A stretch of DNA of 46,102 nt from Akkermansia sp. (GTDB lineage: Bacteria; Verrucomicrobiota; Verrucomicrobiia; Verrucomicrobiales; Akkermansiaceae): NCBI GenBank assembly GCA_024405455.1, contig JAKSOT010000007.1:1-46102 (forward strand), in the 5' to 3' direction. Positions within the stretch are counted from its first letter, which is position 1. The number at the start of each line of letters is the position of its first letter. The translations under genes were made by a program, and so were the position numbers. The notes below the pieces were generated by a model. It did not search any database. It saw only the letters and a list, made by a program, of their open reading frames with translations, and was not told the origin of the DNA. Below are positions 16,301 to 24,798 of the stretch, one piece after another.

Positions 16301-17223
16301 GTGCGCAGCATGGTAAGCAGCGGCGCATCGCTCTCCATGCGGAAATCAAGTTGCTTGCGGGTGATATCGTACCCGCCCTGGAATTCCACCTCCGTGTCCG
16401 GGTCCACGGTGTGGAAGCGCGCGGCGTTTACCACCACCTCGTTGTCATGGTAGTTGGCATCCAGCGCCAGGTTGCGCAGATGGTACTCGCCCGCCTCGTA
16501 GGATTCGGCGTTGGCCTGCACCATAGCGCGCGGGGAGTCGGGGTCCATGAGGTCCACCGCCAGGCGGATGAAGGGCGCGCTCTTCCAATGCTGGAGAGAG
16601 ATTTGGCGGTGCACCTCCTGTAGCTGCGGGCGCACCTCCGCCAGGGATTGACCCAGGTCGAGAGGTTTTTCCTGCTCAGCCGTTTCCCCTCCGCCGATGA
16701 GCAGCTTCTCCGGCAGGTGGGCGCGCAGCTCCAGCTCCACGCCCTGGAGCAGTGTCTGGAACTTAAAATCCAGCTCCCCGGAGCGGGCGCTGTACGTGCC
16801 TTGCGCATCCATGTCCAGTGCCTGCAGGGTCTCCCCCCCCTCCGCAGAGAGGGGAACGGTCATATCCGTGTCCCGCAGGTATATGCTGTGCGGTATGTAT
16901 TTGCCCGACAGGAGGTCGACCAGGGAGAATCCCAGCCTGAGCTTGCGGACGGTGAGGTTGGCATCCGGTGCGCCCGGCTGGGGCACGGTGAGGGAAACAT
17001 TCTCCACCTTGAGGGCCAGCCCGCTGCCCGGCGCCAGCTTGACGGCACCGATTTTCACGGGCACGCCCGCGGCGGCGGCCTCTTGCTCGATATCCCGCAG
17101 CACGCTCCCCGGCAGACCCGCCAGCGACAGCCACGCCAGCACCCCGCCTAACAGGAGCAGGACCAGCAAACTCAACGTGGGAAGGCATCCGCCGTTGCGC
17201 TTGATTTTCAGTTTGCCGGCCAT
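13303..17223 (-). CDS. AsmA-like / DUF3971 envelope protein (YhdP-type)
   Basis: The product has 1306 residues: a short basic cytosolic start, one membrane helix (about 13-36, LSLLVLLLLGGVLAWLSLAGL) and a very long periplasmic part. The N-terminal AsmA-type unit begins PGSVLRDIEQEAAAAGVPVK and includes KLRLGFSLVDLLSGKYIP. The end (about 1090-1290) has the AsmA C-terminal features GYANLDCADLQKLAAAYGKE, QAYGEAKIENGDLMQLGIF and QGDMWPKLSSVPSVMIAPL. Such proteins form long hydrophobic grooves bridging inner and outer membranes. The frame contains a run of eight G on the coding strand (complement of 16833-16840, near codon 128), a potential slippage site. It follows rbfA by 16 bases and is coupled to cls. 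Identity with a particular E. coli paralog is not claimed. Confidence 0.85.
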   Translation of the reverse strand: MAGKLKIKRNGGCLPTLSLLVLLLLGGVLAWLSLAGLPGSVLRDIEQEAAAAGVPVKIGAVKLAPGSGLALKVENVSLTVPQPGAPDANLTVRKLRLGFSLVDLLSGKYIPHSIYLRDTDMTVPLSAEGGETLQALDMDAQGTYSARSGELDFKFQTLLQGVELELRAHLPEKLLIGGGETAEQEKPLDLGQSLAEVRPQLQEVHRQISLQHWKSAPFIRLAVDLMDPDSPRAMVQANAESYEAGEYHLRNLALDANYHDNEVVVNAARFHTVDPDTEVEFQGGYDITRKQLDFRMESDAPLLTMLRTFLDKDAPEALKAFHHAQDTTPHIELEGQVDYSDDYAINRISTRGSFEMGNCSFNDSPVDRVFLTFFLSNGNLNINELSIEFPDGALSASANLADGQEGHAEADVNLPAPSLLKLLGNLYGEPITPPNGINAHGNFHLALETDLSAAPFDPGTTRMQDLLPALHHLTVLLEPERLECEGTTLTRPSLRVSVDGTSLELNQEVAEAERVTVDFSADAVEAQGADTTYSTAKPALHADFQGVHLLPNDIESSTAKHVAASVGAESATSRYGTLNGISMQVNAPDISADWRKSITGSNVSLLIEGIKNDDGLSASNATLKADMTSDRNGCVSLTMDVDGRNFSTGAEVTLDADNRLKLRVHDADIPLAALVPIIFPDGELDSEDIKMPELVQLSGRMEFDLDSQTLGEGAFHLHIPELVRISHVVPALRGTETTLEVSLDANWKPNAARDILYTGSASITAPTGKMTIGLEGDLERSVRITGKSDIRPDTFDALIDDIDAHRILCDFRYREGSRVVAENIDATIDYSNGTRVTSHCDATLHDLDYMTGSIVAETNEDGTPTGKESVRTDLPDKDPLTAIKKAACAVDVDLLLDARDAAGQPIPNRQLVNLSGITLEYDNKPWQQRRGFKGGPATSTFTCSNIRFDLETNEMVLENGSGLVYPAYAFGTFFPPLVNFMKDIIAPLPVQVDSQRCTFPLAKRSEAPILGTIRITTDKPAAYHFLGTDLPLDRFSAFVDLTDDFVTVDRINGKCCGGALDAAVKIGITGKSSSVDGYANLDCADLQKLAAAYGKEQNTAICRGQIRFRSPSTDLRDLQAYGEAKIENGDLMQLGIFSPISDFISDLPGHFFKLKESATGKEATPGLFRRCINAVFSSPKKVVKGIGDTAGQLPFMNHFFAYDIQDAYISFTIQGGHMRSRTMKAMGTNLTVNANLDLDLDSMAVQGDMWPKLSSVPSVMIAPLTFLSKFVVDIKLYGTLQDLKWKFGLNDKLTHAAEQPQTQPKP

Positions 17224-17239
17224 GTGCGTTGCGCGGGGG

Positions 17240-17626
17240 TTAGATTTCCGGGTCGTGCTCGCCCTCCGGCAGCGGCGGAGCCTTGGGCAGGTTCCGCTCG
17301 ATGTCGTCCAGCAGGTTCACCATGGCCACGCCGCGCGCGGCGGAGTTGTCATGCTTGAACGTGAGGCGCGGCGTGTTGCGCAGCGTCACGCGCCTGCTCA
17401 CCGCGCGCTGGATGTCGCCGCGGTGGCGGTTGAGCTTGTCCAGCACCTGGTCTGGGTGCATGCGCCCCACCACGCCCACCCACACGCGACCCTCCTTCAG
17501 GTCTTCCGTGACCTCCACGTCCAGGATGGACACGATGGTGCCGGGCCATTCGTACTCCTTCTGCACGAAGGTGCCGATTTCCCGCTTCATCAGCTCGTTT
17601 ACCTTGTCCAGTCTGCGTGAGGGCAT
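17240..17626 (-). CDS. rbfA: Ribosome-binding factor A
   Basis: The 128-residue protein has the single KH-type fold of RbfA: the start RRLDKVNELMKREIGTFVQK is the family helix that contacts 16S rRNA, and TIVSILDVEVTEDLKEGRVW and LRNTPRLTFKHDNSAARGV match the conserved strands and the Pro-Arg-Leu-x-Phe segment. RbfA assists late maturation of the 30S subunit. It follows infB by 9 bases, as in the classic nusA-infB-rbfA order. The tail ends in acidic residues. There is no Shine-Dalgarno sequence. Confidence 0.95.
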   Translation of the reverse strand: MPSRRLDKVNELMKREIGTFVQKEYEWPGTIVSILDVEVTEDLKEGRVWVGVVGRMHPDQVLDKLNRHRGDIQRAVSRRVTLRNTPRLTFKHDNSAARGVAMVNLLDDIERNLPKAPPLPEGEHDPEI

Positions 17627-17635
17627 GGCGTGTGG

Positions 17636-19696
17636 TTACAGTGTCTGCTTGATTTTCTCCAGGGTGTAGCACTCGATGATGTCGCCCTCCTCGTAGTCGT
17701 TGTACTCTGCGAGTCGGATGCCGCATTCGAGGCCGCTCTTGACTTCCGCCACCTCGTCCTTGAAGCGGCGCAGCGTGGACATCTTGCCGTCGAACACCAC
17801 CTGGCCGTCACGCAGCACGCGTGCCTCGGCGGTGCGCAGCATCTTGCCGTCCGATACATAAGACCCCGCGGCCTTGCCTTTGTTCACGTCGAAGACCTGT
17901 TTAATCTCGGCATGACCCAAAACAGTTTCGCGGGTCTCGGGCTCCAGGAGGCCGAGCATGGCGTCCTTCACCTGGTCGATGAGCTCGTAGACGATGGAGA
18001 ATATCTTGACCTGCACGCCCTCGCGCTTCACGGCCTTCACGGCGTTGGACTCCACCTTCACGTTGAAGCCCAGGATGACCGCGTCGGATGAGGAGGCCAG
18101 CAGCACGTCGCTCTCTGAGATGGGACCGGCGGCGGCGCCGATGAACTGGCACTCCACCTTCTCGCTCTCGATGTCCATGATGGCTTTCTTGATGGCCTCC
18201 ACGGAGCCCTGCACGTCGCCCTTCAGGAAGAGCTTGAGCACGGCCTTCTGGTTGGAGTCGCCCATCATGGCGAGCAAATCCTCCATGCGGGAGCGGCGGG
18301 GAGCGGTGAGGCGCTGCTGGCGCAGCTCCTCCATGCGTTCCTCGGAGAGCTTGCGGGCGCTGCGCTCGTTGTCCATCTCCACCAGCTCGTCGCCCACGTT
18401 GGGGGTCTCGATGAAGCCGGAGACTTCCGCGGGCATGCCGGGGGTGACTTTCTTGATCTTCTGACCCTGGTCGTCCAGCATGGTCTTGACCTTGCCGGCG
18501 TAGGGGCCGCAGATGAAGGGCATGCCCACCTTAAGGGTGCCGCTCTGGACGATGACGGTGGCGGAGCTGCCCTTGCCCTGTTCCATGCGGGCCTCGATGA
18601 TGGAGGCGCGGCAGTTGGCCTTGGGGTTGGCCTTGAGCTCCAGGACCTCCGCCTGCAGGCACAGCAGGTCCAGCAGGTCGTTGATGCCCGTGCCCTTGGC
18701 GGCGGACACGTCCACGCACTCCACATCACCGCCGAAGTCGGTGGGCACCAGCCCCTCCTCCATCAGCTGGGTGCGCACGCGCACGGGGTCCGCGGCGGGC
18801 AGGTCGCACTTGTTGACGGCCACGATGATGGTCTTTTCCGCGGCCTTGGCGTGCATGATGGCCTCCTTGGTCTGCGGCATGATGCCGTCGTTGGCGGCCA
18901 CCACCAGCACCACGATGTCCGTCACGTCCGCGCCGCGGGCGCGCATCTCGGTGAAGATGGCGTGGCCGGGGGTGTCGATGAACGTGAGGGTGTGGCCATC
19001 GTGCTCCACGGTGTAGGCGCCGATGTGCTGGGTGATGCCGCCGGCCTCGCCCGCCACCACCTTGGTGCGGCGGATGTAGTCCAGCAGGGAAGTCTTGCCG
19101 TGGTCCACATGGCCCATGACGGTGATGATGGGGGTGCGGAGCTTGAGGGCCTCCTCCGGCTCCTCCTCCACGGGCTTGGCCTCCGGCTCCACGATGACCT
19201 CCACGGGTGCCTTCACTCCGGCGCCCTTCTCTCGCTTCTGGCGCTCGTAGGTGATGCCGTGCTTCTCGCACAGGGCGGCCACCTGGTCGCTGTCCAGCGT
19301 GGTGGCGGGGTTGGCGAACACGCCCATGGGCAGCAGCTCGGCAATCAGCTTGAAGGGCTTGAGCCCCATGTGCGCGGCCAAATCCGCCACGGAGATGGGA
19401 GCCTTGATGCTCAGGGTCTTGTCGTCACCCGCATCCCCTGCGGGTGCGGGAGCGGGTTCCGGCTTGGGCTCCGGTGCGGGAGCGGGCTTTTCCTCCGCAG
19501 CGGGTTTTTCTTCCGGCTTCTTGGGCTTGCGGGAGAGCAGGTCCAGCGCGGCCTTCTTGGGCGCTGCGGGCTTTTTCTCCGCGGCAGGCTTCTTGGCCGC
19601 GGGCTTTTCCTCGGCGGCGGGTTCCGCCTTCTTCCGCTTCTTGCCGCCCAGCAGGTCGAGCACTTCGCCTTTCTTCGTTGTGTCTTTATCCGGCAT
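17636..19696 (-). CDS. infB: Translation initiation factor IF-2
   Basis: The 686-residue protein has a low-complexity N-terminal region (about 1-95) of Ala, Pro, Lys and Glu, an IF2_N-like unit (about 95-150, [20 protein letters not shown]), then the GTPase core: G1 GHVDHGKT (195-202), G3 DTPGH (241-245) and G4 NKCD (295-298). Domains II, III and IV follow, including the second beta-barrel at the C terminus ([24 protein letters not shown] region). It brings initiator tRNA to the 30S subunit. Gap to nusA is 33 bases. It is shorter than E. coli IF-2 (890) because the N-terminal extension is reduced. No Shine-Dalgarno sequence precedes it. Confidence 0.97.
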   Translation of the reverse strand: MPDKDTTKKGEVLDLLGGKKRKKAEPAAEEKPAAKKPAAEKKPAAPKKAALDLLSRKPKKPEEKPAAEEKPAPAPEPKPEPAPAPAGDAGDDKTLSIKAPISVADLAAHMGLKPFKLIAELLPMGVFANPATTLDSDQVAALCEKHGITYERQKREKGAGVKAPVEVIVEPEAKPVEEEPEEALKLRTPIITVMGHVDHGKTSLLDYIRRTKVVAGEAGGITQHIGAYTVEHDGHTLTFIDTPGHAIFTEMRARGADVTDIVVLVVAANDGIMPQTKEAIMHAKAAEKTIIVAVNKCDLPAADPVRVRTQLMEEGLVPTDFGGDVECVDVSAAKGTGINDLLDLLCLQAEVLELKANPKANCRASIIEARMEQGKGSSATVIVQSGTLKVGMPFICGPYAGKVKTMLDDQGQKIKKVTPGMPAEVSGFIETPNVGDELVEMDNERSARKLSEERMEELRQQRLTAPRRSRMEDLLAMMGDSNQKAVLKLFLKGDVQGSVEAIKKAIMDIESEKVECQFIGAAAGPISESDVLLASSSDAVILGFNVKVESNAVKAVKREGVQVKIFSIVYELIDQVKDAMLGLLEPETRETVLGHAEIKQVFDVNKGKAAGSYVSDGKMLRTAEARVLRDGQVVFDGKMSTLRRFKDEVAEVKSGLECGIRLAEYNDYEEGDIIECYTLEKIKQTL

Positions 19697-19729
19697 GTGT
19701 CAAAAAATGTGTTGTTGGTGTTGTCGGCG

Positions 19730-21022
19730 TCAGCAGTTGGCCTTCGCCTTCTCGATGATGTCTTTCTCCTGTTCCGCGGTGATGCCCAGGGCATCCACCA
19801 GGTCGCCTTCCTCCACGTATTCTGCAATACCCTGCAGCGTGGTGAAGCCGGATGCCACCATGGCGGCCGCCAGCTCTTCCGTGATGCCGAGCACCTGCAC
19901 CAGTTCCGCGGCACCCTCGCGGGCGCTGCTGCGCGTGCTTTCCTGCTCGTCGTGCGCCTCCACGCGCACATCCCACTTCTCGTCCGGGGTGGAGATGAGG
20001 CGGGCGGTGAGGCGCACGTTCTGGCCCTTGCGGCCCTTGGCCTTGGCGGCCGCCTTGTCGTCTCCCACCACCACTGTGACGATGCGGGCCTCCTTGTCCA
20101 CCTTCACGCTCACCGGCTCGATGGGTGCCAGGGAGTCCGTGACCATGGCGGCCTTGTCCTCCGTGTACTCCAGGATGTCCACCTTCTCATGGTTGAGCTC
20201 GTTGACCACGTTCTTCACGCGCGTGCCGCGCATGCCCACGCAGGCACCGATGGGGTCCACGTTCGGGTCGTCGCTGTGCACCACCAGCTTGGTGCGGTAG
20301 CCAGGCTCGCGCACGATGTTGACAATCTTGACCAGCCCTTCGCCGATTTCGCTCACCTCGTTCTCGAACAGGCGCTTCACCAGGTTGGGATGGCTGCGGG
20401 AGAGGATGAGCTCGTTGCCGCGCACGCCGTCGCGCACCTCGACGATGTAGAAGCGCATCTTGTCGCCGCTGTTGTAGTCCTCGCCGGGGATGCGCTGGCG
20501 CTGCGGCACGATGCCCTCGTACTTGTCCACCTCCACAATCACGTCGCCCTTGTCGTAGCGGCGCACGGTGCCGGTCACCAGCTCGCCCGCGCGGTCGCGG
20601 AACACGTCCGCCAGCATTTCCTGCTCCGCCTTGCGGATGCGCTGCTGCATCGTCTGGCGGGCGGTCTGCACGGCGATGCGGCCGAAGTCGCGCGGCGTGA
20701 TGTTCACGGAGATGACGTCGCCGGGCTTGCATTCCTCCATCTTGGCCTTGGCGCAGATGAGCTTGGCGGTGCTCAGGGGAATCTCGTTGAAGCTGTCCGC
20801 CATCTCGTCGTCGTTCACCACGGTCATGTCCGCCTTGATTTTCACCGTGCCCTTCTGGGTGTTGATGACGGCGTGGATGTTTTGGATGCGGTCCGCTCCC
20901 GGTACCATTTTGGAGTACGCGGTGAGGAACGATGCCTCGAGCGCCTGGATGACCCGCTCGCGGGTCAGGTCCTTTTCACGAACGTAGTAGTCGATGAGCG
21001 CGGTGATGTCGGTGGTGGCCAT
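19730..21022 (-). CDS. nusA: Transcription termination/antitermination factor NusA
   Basis: The product is 430 residues: an N-terminal RNA polymerase-binding domain (about 1-125), an S1 domain (about 135-200, including RAGELVTGTVRRYDKGDVIV), two KH domains (about 220-345, with DPNVDPIGACVGMRGTRVKN as the Gly-rich loop), and a C-terminal HhH/acidic-repeat-like domain (about 370-430, VLGITEELAAAMVASGFTTL). The last part is one repeat unit long, shorter than in E. coli. NusA stimulates pausing and hairpin termination. The gene is preceded by a strong promoter and, between that promoter and the ATG, by an intrinsic terminator, so NusA may control its own operon by attenuation. Confidence 0.96.
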   Translation of the reverse strand: MATTDITALIDYYVREKDLTRERVIQALEASFLTAYSKMVPGADRIQNIHAVINTQKGTVKIKADMTVVNDDEMADSFNEIPLSTAKLICAKAKMEECKPGDVISVNITPRDFGRIAVQTARQTMQQRIRKAEQEMLADVFRDRAGELVTGTVRRYDKGDVIVEVDKYEGIVPQRQRIPGEDYNSGDKMRFYIVEVRDGVRGNELILSRSHPNLVKRLFENEVSEIGEGLVKIVNIVREPGYRTKLVVHSDDPNVDPIGACVGMRGTRVKNVVNELNHEKVDILEYTEDKAAMVTDSLAPIEPVSVKVDKEARIVTVVVGDDKAAAKAKGRKGQNVRLTARLISTPDEKWDVRVEAHDEQESTRSSAREGAAELVQVLGITEELAAAMVASGFTTLQGIAEYVEEGDLVDALGITAEQEKDIIEKAKANC

Positions 21023-21069
21023 GGTCTTGTCTGTTTCTTTTTGTTAAGTGTATTCCCGTTCCGCCCGAT

Positions 21070-21096
21070 AAAAAAAGAGCGGGTTCCTCACCCGCC
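21070..21096 (-). terminator. Intrinsic terminator in the nusA leader (attenuator candidate)
   Basis: Read on the minus strand: stem GCGGGT (21095-21090), loop GAGGA, stem ACCCGC (21084-21079), then TC and TTTTTTT (21076-21070). The stem and T-run fit an intrinsic terminator well. It lies downstream of the nusA promoter (21157-21129) and 48 bases upstream of the nusA start (21022). It could also stop read-through from the gene ending at 21178. Confidence 0.75.
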
Positions 21097-21128
21097 CCAA
21101 TCTATTAGACCGGAACTCGTACGCGCGC

Positions 21129-21157
21129 ATTGTATGCGCGCGCACGGCGCGTGTCAA
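21129..21157 (-). promoter_or_regulatory. Sigma-70 promoter of nusA-infB-rbfA-asmA-cls
   Basis: On the minus strand: TTGACA (21157-21152), a 17-bp spacer rich in CG repeats, and TACAAT (21134-21129). One of the six -10 bases differs from consensus and none of the -35 bases do. The -10 sits in the loop of a 9-bp perfect palindrome, CGCGCGCAT/ATGCGCGCG (21122-21142). Start near 21122 gives a leader of about 100 bases. Confidence 0.75.
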
Positions 21158-21177
21158 GATTTTTTTCACATTTTTGC

Positions 21178-24100
21178 TCATTTGCCGCGGCAGATGGCGC
21201 GCAGGCGGCGGGAGGCGATGAGAATGGGAACGAGACCCATGACGAAGAGGTATATGCTGTCCCGCTTGACGGTGGAGACGGAGCCGGAGTCCGTGTCCTG
21301 GTCGAAGCTGCCGAAGGGGGCGGGCTGGCGCGGGGCGAGGAAGAAGCCGCGGTCCTCGTCCTGGCGGTCGTCCTTGCGTGCGGTTTTCACGCCTTCTCGC
21401 ACGGAGGCGAGCTTGCGGTTGGAGAAGTAGAATTCCGCCGGATGGTCAGAGGCGTCCGGAGTGCGGTTTTCCTGCTCGGCGGAGAGCTCGTCCAGGAACT
21501 TCTCGTCCATGGTGAGGGCGGCCTTTCGCACGCGGCGCAGCAGGTCGCGCGCCTCCTCGTCGTTGGCGGCCATGCCGTTGAAGGCCAGCGCGGCGCGCTG
21601 GATGAAGTGCAGGTCCTCCTCCGTGCCGTGAACCTTGAGCTCGTCGCGGAAATCGTTCACGCGGTCGTTCTCCAAATCCCACAGGTTGTCGGACGTTTGC
21701 ATCACGAACATCATCTCGAACGCATAGCGCAGCGGGCAGAATTCCGCAATGAGGGGCACGGGCTTGGAGCTGATGTTGTGGGTGGTCTCGTCCTGGTAGG
21801 CCACGCGGTGGCGCAGGGTGGAGAGCTTGTGGTCGATGGCGGCGGGCAGCACGCCGTCCGGTATGTGGGGGCTGAACTCGTTCATCTCCTCAAAGCGCAC
21901 CAGCGCGCCTGCCAGCAGGATTTGCGGCACCAGCAGCAGCGGCACAATGTTGAGGGCGGTGCGCTCCGACCGCACGAAGGCGGACACGCACAGGGAGAGC
22001 GAGATGCCCACAAAGGCCGTGAGCAGCATCACCAGGAAGTGTTCCCAGAACATGCCGTAGATGTCCAGCACGGCGTTGCCCACCCACAGGTAGAGCGCGC
22101 ACTGCAGGCCGGCAATGCCCGTGAGCACCAGGGTTTTGGCCAGCAGGTAACCGCTGGTGAAGAGCTTGTAGTTGCTCTCGCGCCGCAGGATGGGGCGGTC
22201 CCGCAGGATTTCGCACGCGGAGTCCGTGAGCCCGAAGAACATGGCCAGCACCAGGGATAGGAACAGATACTCCGTGACGTGTAGGGACTTGTAGAACGTG
22301 TACGGCGCATCCGATGCGGCGCGCAGCGTGCCCGCTATCAGCAGCGCCAGCACGGGCCCCTCCAGCAGCAGCGCATAAAGGCCCATGCGGCTGCGCAGGC
22401 GCGACAGGAAGGTGCGCGATACCCACAGGGCGAACAGTCGCCACAGCTCCTTGGGGCGGCGGCGCTGCATGTCGGGTATGGGCTTGGCCTGCTCCATGGC
22501 GGGCTCTGCGGGCGCGCTTTCCACCGCGTTGCGGTAGGCGTACAGCTCGTAGCGCTCCTGCCAGAGGTCCGGCGACACGTCTGGGCGGTTCTCCAGCGCG
22601 CGGAAGGGGGCGTCCAGCACCTCGAACACGTAGTCCGCGCCGCCGGCGGCAATAGCCTCCTTGGTGACGTGCAGCCCCAGCTCCTCCGCCGCCGCGCGGA
22701 AGTAGTCCATCATCTCCAACGGCGTGCCCCAGAAGGCCATCTTGCCGTGCGGATCCAGCACCATCACCTTGTCGAAGCGGTTGAGCAGCACCTGCGCCGG
22801 GCGGTGCAGGGTGCAGATAAGCATGCGCCCGAAAGTCATGTTCTCCAGTGTTTGGATCACGCGCTCCGCATCGCCGGAGGAGAGGCCGCTGATGGGCTCG
22901 TCGATGAGGTAGACCTCGGCCGTTCCGGTGAGGTCCAGCCCCAGGTTGAGGCGGGTTCGCTCGCCGTCCGAGAGCGTGCGTTCGCCCGCGCGGCCCACAT
23001 TGCGCTTGGCCAGGTGGGAGATGCCCACAAAGCTGAGCACGGAGAGCGCGCGGCGCATGCGGTCCGCCGGGCTGAGCATGGGGCGGCGCGCAATGGAGGC
23101 CTGGTACACGTGTTCCTCCACGGTCATGGCCTCGTCGAGGATGTCCTCCCGCGGGATGAAGGCGATGTAGCGGCGCAGGTTCTCGGCCTCGGGCGTCATG
23201 GCCTCGCCGTTGTAGTGGATGCTGCCGAAGGAGGGAGCCAGATGCCCCGCCAGCATGGAAAGGAGCGTGCTCTTGCCGGAGCCGCTGGGTCCCAGGATGC
23301 AGGCCATCTCGCCGCGTTTCAGGGAGAAGTCGATGTTGTTGACCACGCGCCCGGAGCGCACAAAATCCCGCGTGAGGCCGCGCACCCGCAGCGTGGACAC
23401 CGCGCTGGATTCCTCCTCCAGCACGCCCGCGGAGAAGCGGCAGCGCAGGTACTGCACCGCGCTCAGCGCTATCAGGTCGCCGTCGATGAGCTTGGTGTCG
23501 CCGCGTACGGGCTGGTCGCCCACGGTGATGCTGTGGGCGTCTCCCTCCAGCACGCGGAGCATGCCGGTGTTGGTTTGGCGGGAGTAGGTGACCTCGAAGA
23601 CGGTGCCGGGGGCCAGGCCCGGGGTGAGCATGAGCGCGCCGGGGCGGTTCATGTAGGGCATGTTGCTCACCAGGATGCGGCGGTTGCCGGGGTCCAGCTG
23701 GAAGCTGTGGCCGGTGGGGTCCTTGTCCGGCAGGTCTGCAAAGGTGAAGGGGCCTTGTCCCTGCACGGTGAACGGTGTGTAGAAGGACGCTCCCACGGCG
23801 TCCCCGTAGTGCAGCAGCTTGCCGTCCAGCACAAACTGGGCGTCGTGCCGCATGATTTCTATCTCCACGTGCACGCCGAACTTCAGGCGCGCAATGCAGT
23901 TGAGCGGGCGCTGGCGCGTGATGGAGACCATGTCGTCCTCCATCTCCAGGTAGTACACCAGCATCATGCCGGAGTACAACGCCTGCAGGAGGCCGCGGAT
24001 GGTGGAGTAGCTGAAGTGGCAGCTGCCCAGCTCCACGTTCTGCCCCTGGGAGAGCGGAATCATGTCACCCTGCTGCAGGTAGCGGCCGCGCGCGGAGATG

Positions 24101-24798
24101 GGCTTCATGCCGTCGTTGACCACCAGCAGCACGTTCACGCAGTGCAGCACGCGGAAGCGCACGCCGTCCTCGCTGGCGGGCAGCTGCACGTTGCCGAAGG
24201 CGATGTCCGTGGAGAAGGAGAGGCTCTCAATCGGGCGCGTGGCCACCTGGCCTGGCGTGTTGACCAGGTTGCGGATGATGCGGGCGGCACCGGGGAGGTT
24301 GAGGCCGTTGGCCACCTCCTCGAAGAGTTCCGGGTTGTCCTCGTGCCCCTTGATGCGGTGCAGGAGGGTGTACACCTCCAGCGCCAGGGCGATACGCTCC
24401 TCCTGCGTGCGCTGGGTCACGGCCACGGCTAGGGTGGACTGCAGCGGGTAGTGCGCCTCGTAGGATTTGCGGAAGCGCTCCGCCAGCCAGATGTGCTCCA
24501 CGTTCGGGAAATCGTAGCGCAGGATGTCCATGGCCGCGTACAGCAGCTCCGGAGCCGGATTGTCCAGCCGCCCCAGGATGGAGGCAAAGAGGTCCGCGAT
24601 GATGCCGGCATGCGTGCGGTGGCTCTCGTTCTTGGGGATGAAGCGGCGCGGGGCGTCCGCCGCAAAGGCTATCAGGTTGGAATAGGCATGGATGAGCGCT
24701 CGGTGCCCGCGCAGCACGGCATCCCATGCCGTGGCGCGCGCATCCGAGAGGAACGCCACGGACCTGGTGAGGAAGTCTTTGAAGTCCTGCATGTTCAT
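21178..24798 (-). CDS. Giant ABCG-like exporter with N-terminal TerB-like and FHA-like regions
   Basis: The product has 1206 residues from ATG 24798 (GGAG 8 bases upstream; ATGA overlap with the cysteine-cluster gene). The first 190 residues are helical and TerB-like (PELLYAAMDILRYDFPNVEH; RIALALEVYTLLHRIKGHED). Two beta-rich regions follow (about 195-300 and 370-455), the second with a VRGDTKLIDGDLIALS segment like the end of FHA domains. Then an ABCG-type NBD: Walker A GPSGSGKS (503-510), signature LSDGERTRL (609-617) and Walker B VYLIDEP (629-635). About six helices in the last 400 residues form the permease half. FHA-ABC fusions exist (mycobacterial Rv1747), where phosphorylation controls transport. 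Cargo is unknown. The TerB and FHA labels are tentative; the ABC call is firm. Confidence 0.82.
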   Translation of the reverse strand: MNMQDFKDFLTRSVAFLSDARATAWDAVLRGHRALIHAYSNLIAFAADAPRRFIPKNESHRTHAGIIADLFASILGRLDNPAPELLYAAMDILRYDFPNVEHIWLAERFRKSYEAHYPLQSTLAVAVTQRTQEERIALALEVYTLLHRIKGHEDNPELFEEVANGLNLPGAARIIRNLVNTPGQVATRPIESLSFSTDIAFGNVQLPASEDGVRFRVLHCVNVLLVVNDGMKPISARGRYLQQGDMIPLSQGQNVELGSCHFSYSTIRGLLQALYSGMMLVYYLEMEDDMVSITRQRPLNCIARLKFGVHVEIEIMRHDAQFVLDGKLLHYGDAVGASFYTPFTVQGQGPFTFADLPDKDPTGHSFQLDPGNRRILVSNMPYMNRPGALMLTPGLAPGTVFEVTYSRQTNTGMLRVLEGDAHSITVGDQPVRGDTKLIDGDLIALSAVQYLRCRFSAGVLEEESSAVSTLRVRGLTRDFVRSGRVVNNIDFSLKRGEMACILGPSGSGKSTLLSMLAGHLAPSFGSIHYNGEAMTPEAENLRRYIAFIPREDILDEAMTVEEHVYQASIARRPMLSPADRMRRALSVLSFVGISHLAKRNVGRAGERTLSDGERTRLNLGLDLTGTAEVYLIDEPISGLSSGDAERVIQTLENMTFGRMLICTLHRPAQVLLNRFDKVMVLDPHGKMAFWGTPLEMMDYFRAAAEELGLHVTKEAIAAGGADYVFEVLDAPFRALENRPDVSPDLWQERYELYAYRNAVESAPAEPAMEQAKPIPDMQRRRPKELWRLFALWVSRTFLSRLRSRMGLYALLLEGPVLALLIAGTLRAASDAPYTFYKSLHVTEYLFLSLVLAMFFGLTDSACEILRDRPILRRESNYKLFTSGYLLAKTLVLTGIAGLQCALYLWVGNAVLDIYGMFWEHFLVMLLTAFVGISLSLCVSAFVRSERTALNIVPLLLVPQILLAGALVRFEEMNEFSPHIPDGVLPAAIDHKLSTLRHRVAYQDETTHNISSKPVPLIAEFCPLRYAFEMMFVMQTSDNLWDLENDRVNDFRDELKVHGTEEDLHFIQRAALAFNGMAANDEEARDLLRRVRKAALTMDEKFLDELSAEQENRTPDASDHPAEFYFSNRKLASVREGVKTARKDDRQDEDRGFFLAPRQPAPFGSFDQDTDSGSVSTVKRDSIYLFVMGLVPILIASRRLRAICRGK

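Noticed and set aside
18851..21430. Long open frame on the plus strand opposite infB and nusA
   Set aside because: It is antisense to firmly identified genes, rich in His, Ala, Val and Leu as expected for the reverse of high-GC codons, and has no domain pattern. Similar frames opposite 12092-13396, 22669-24432 and 30443-32734 were rejected for the same reason.
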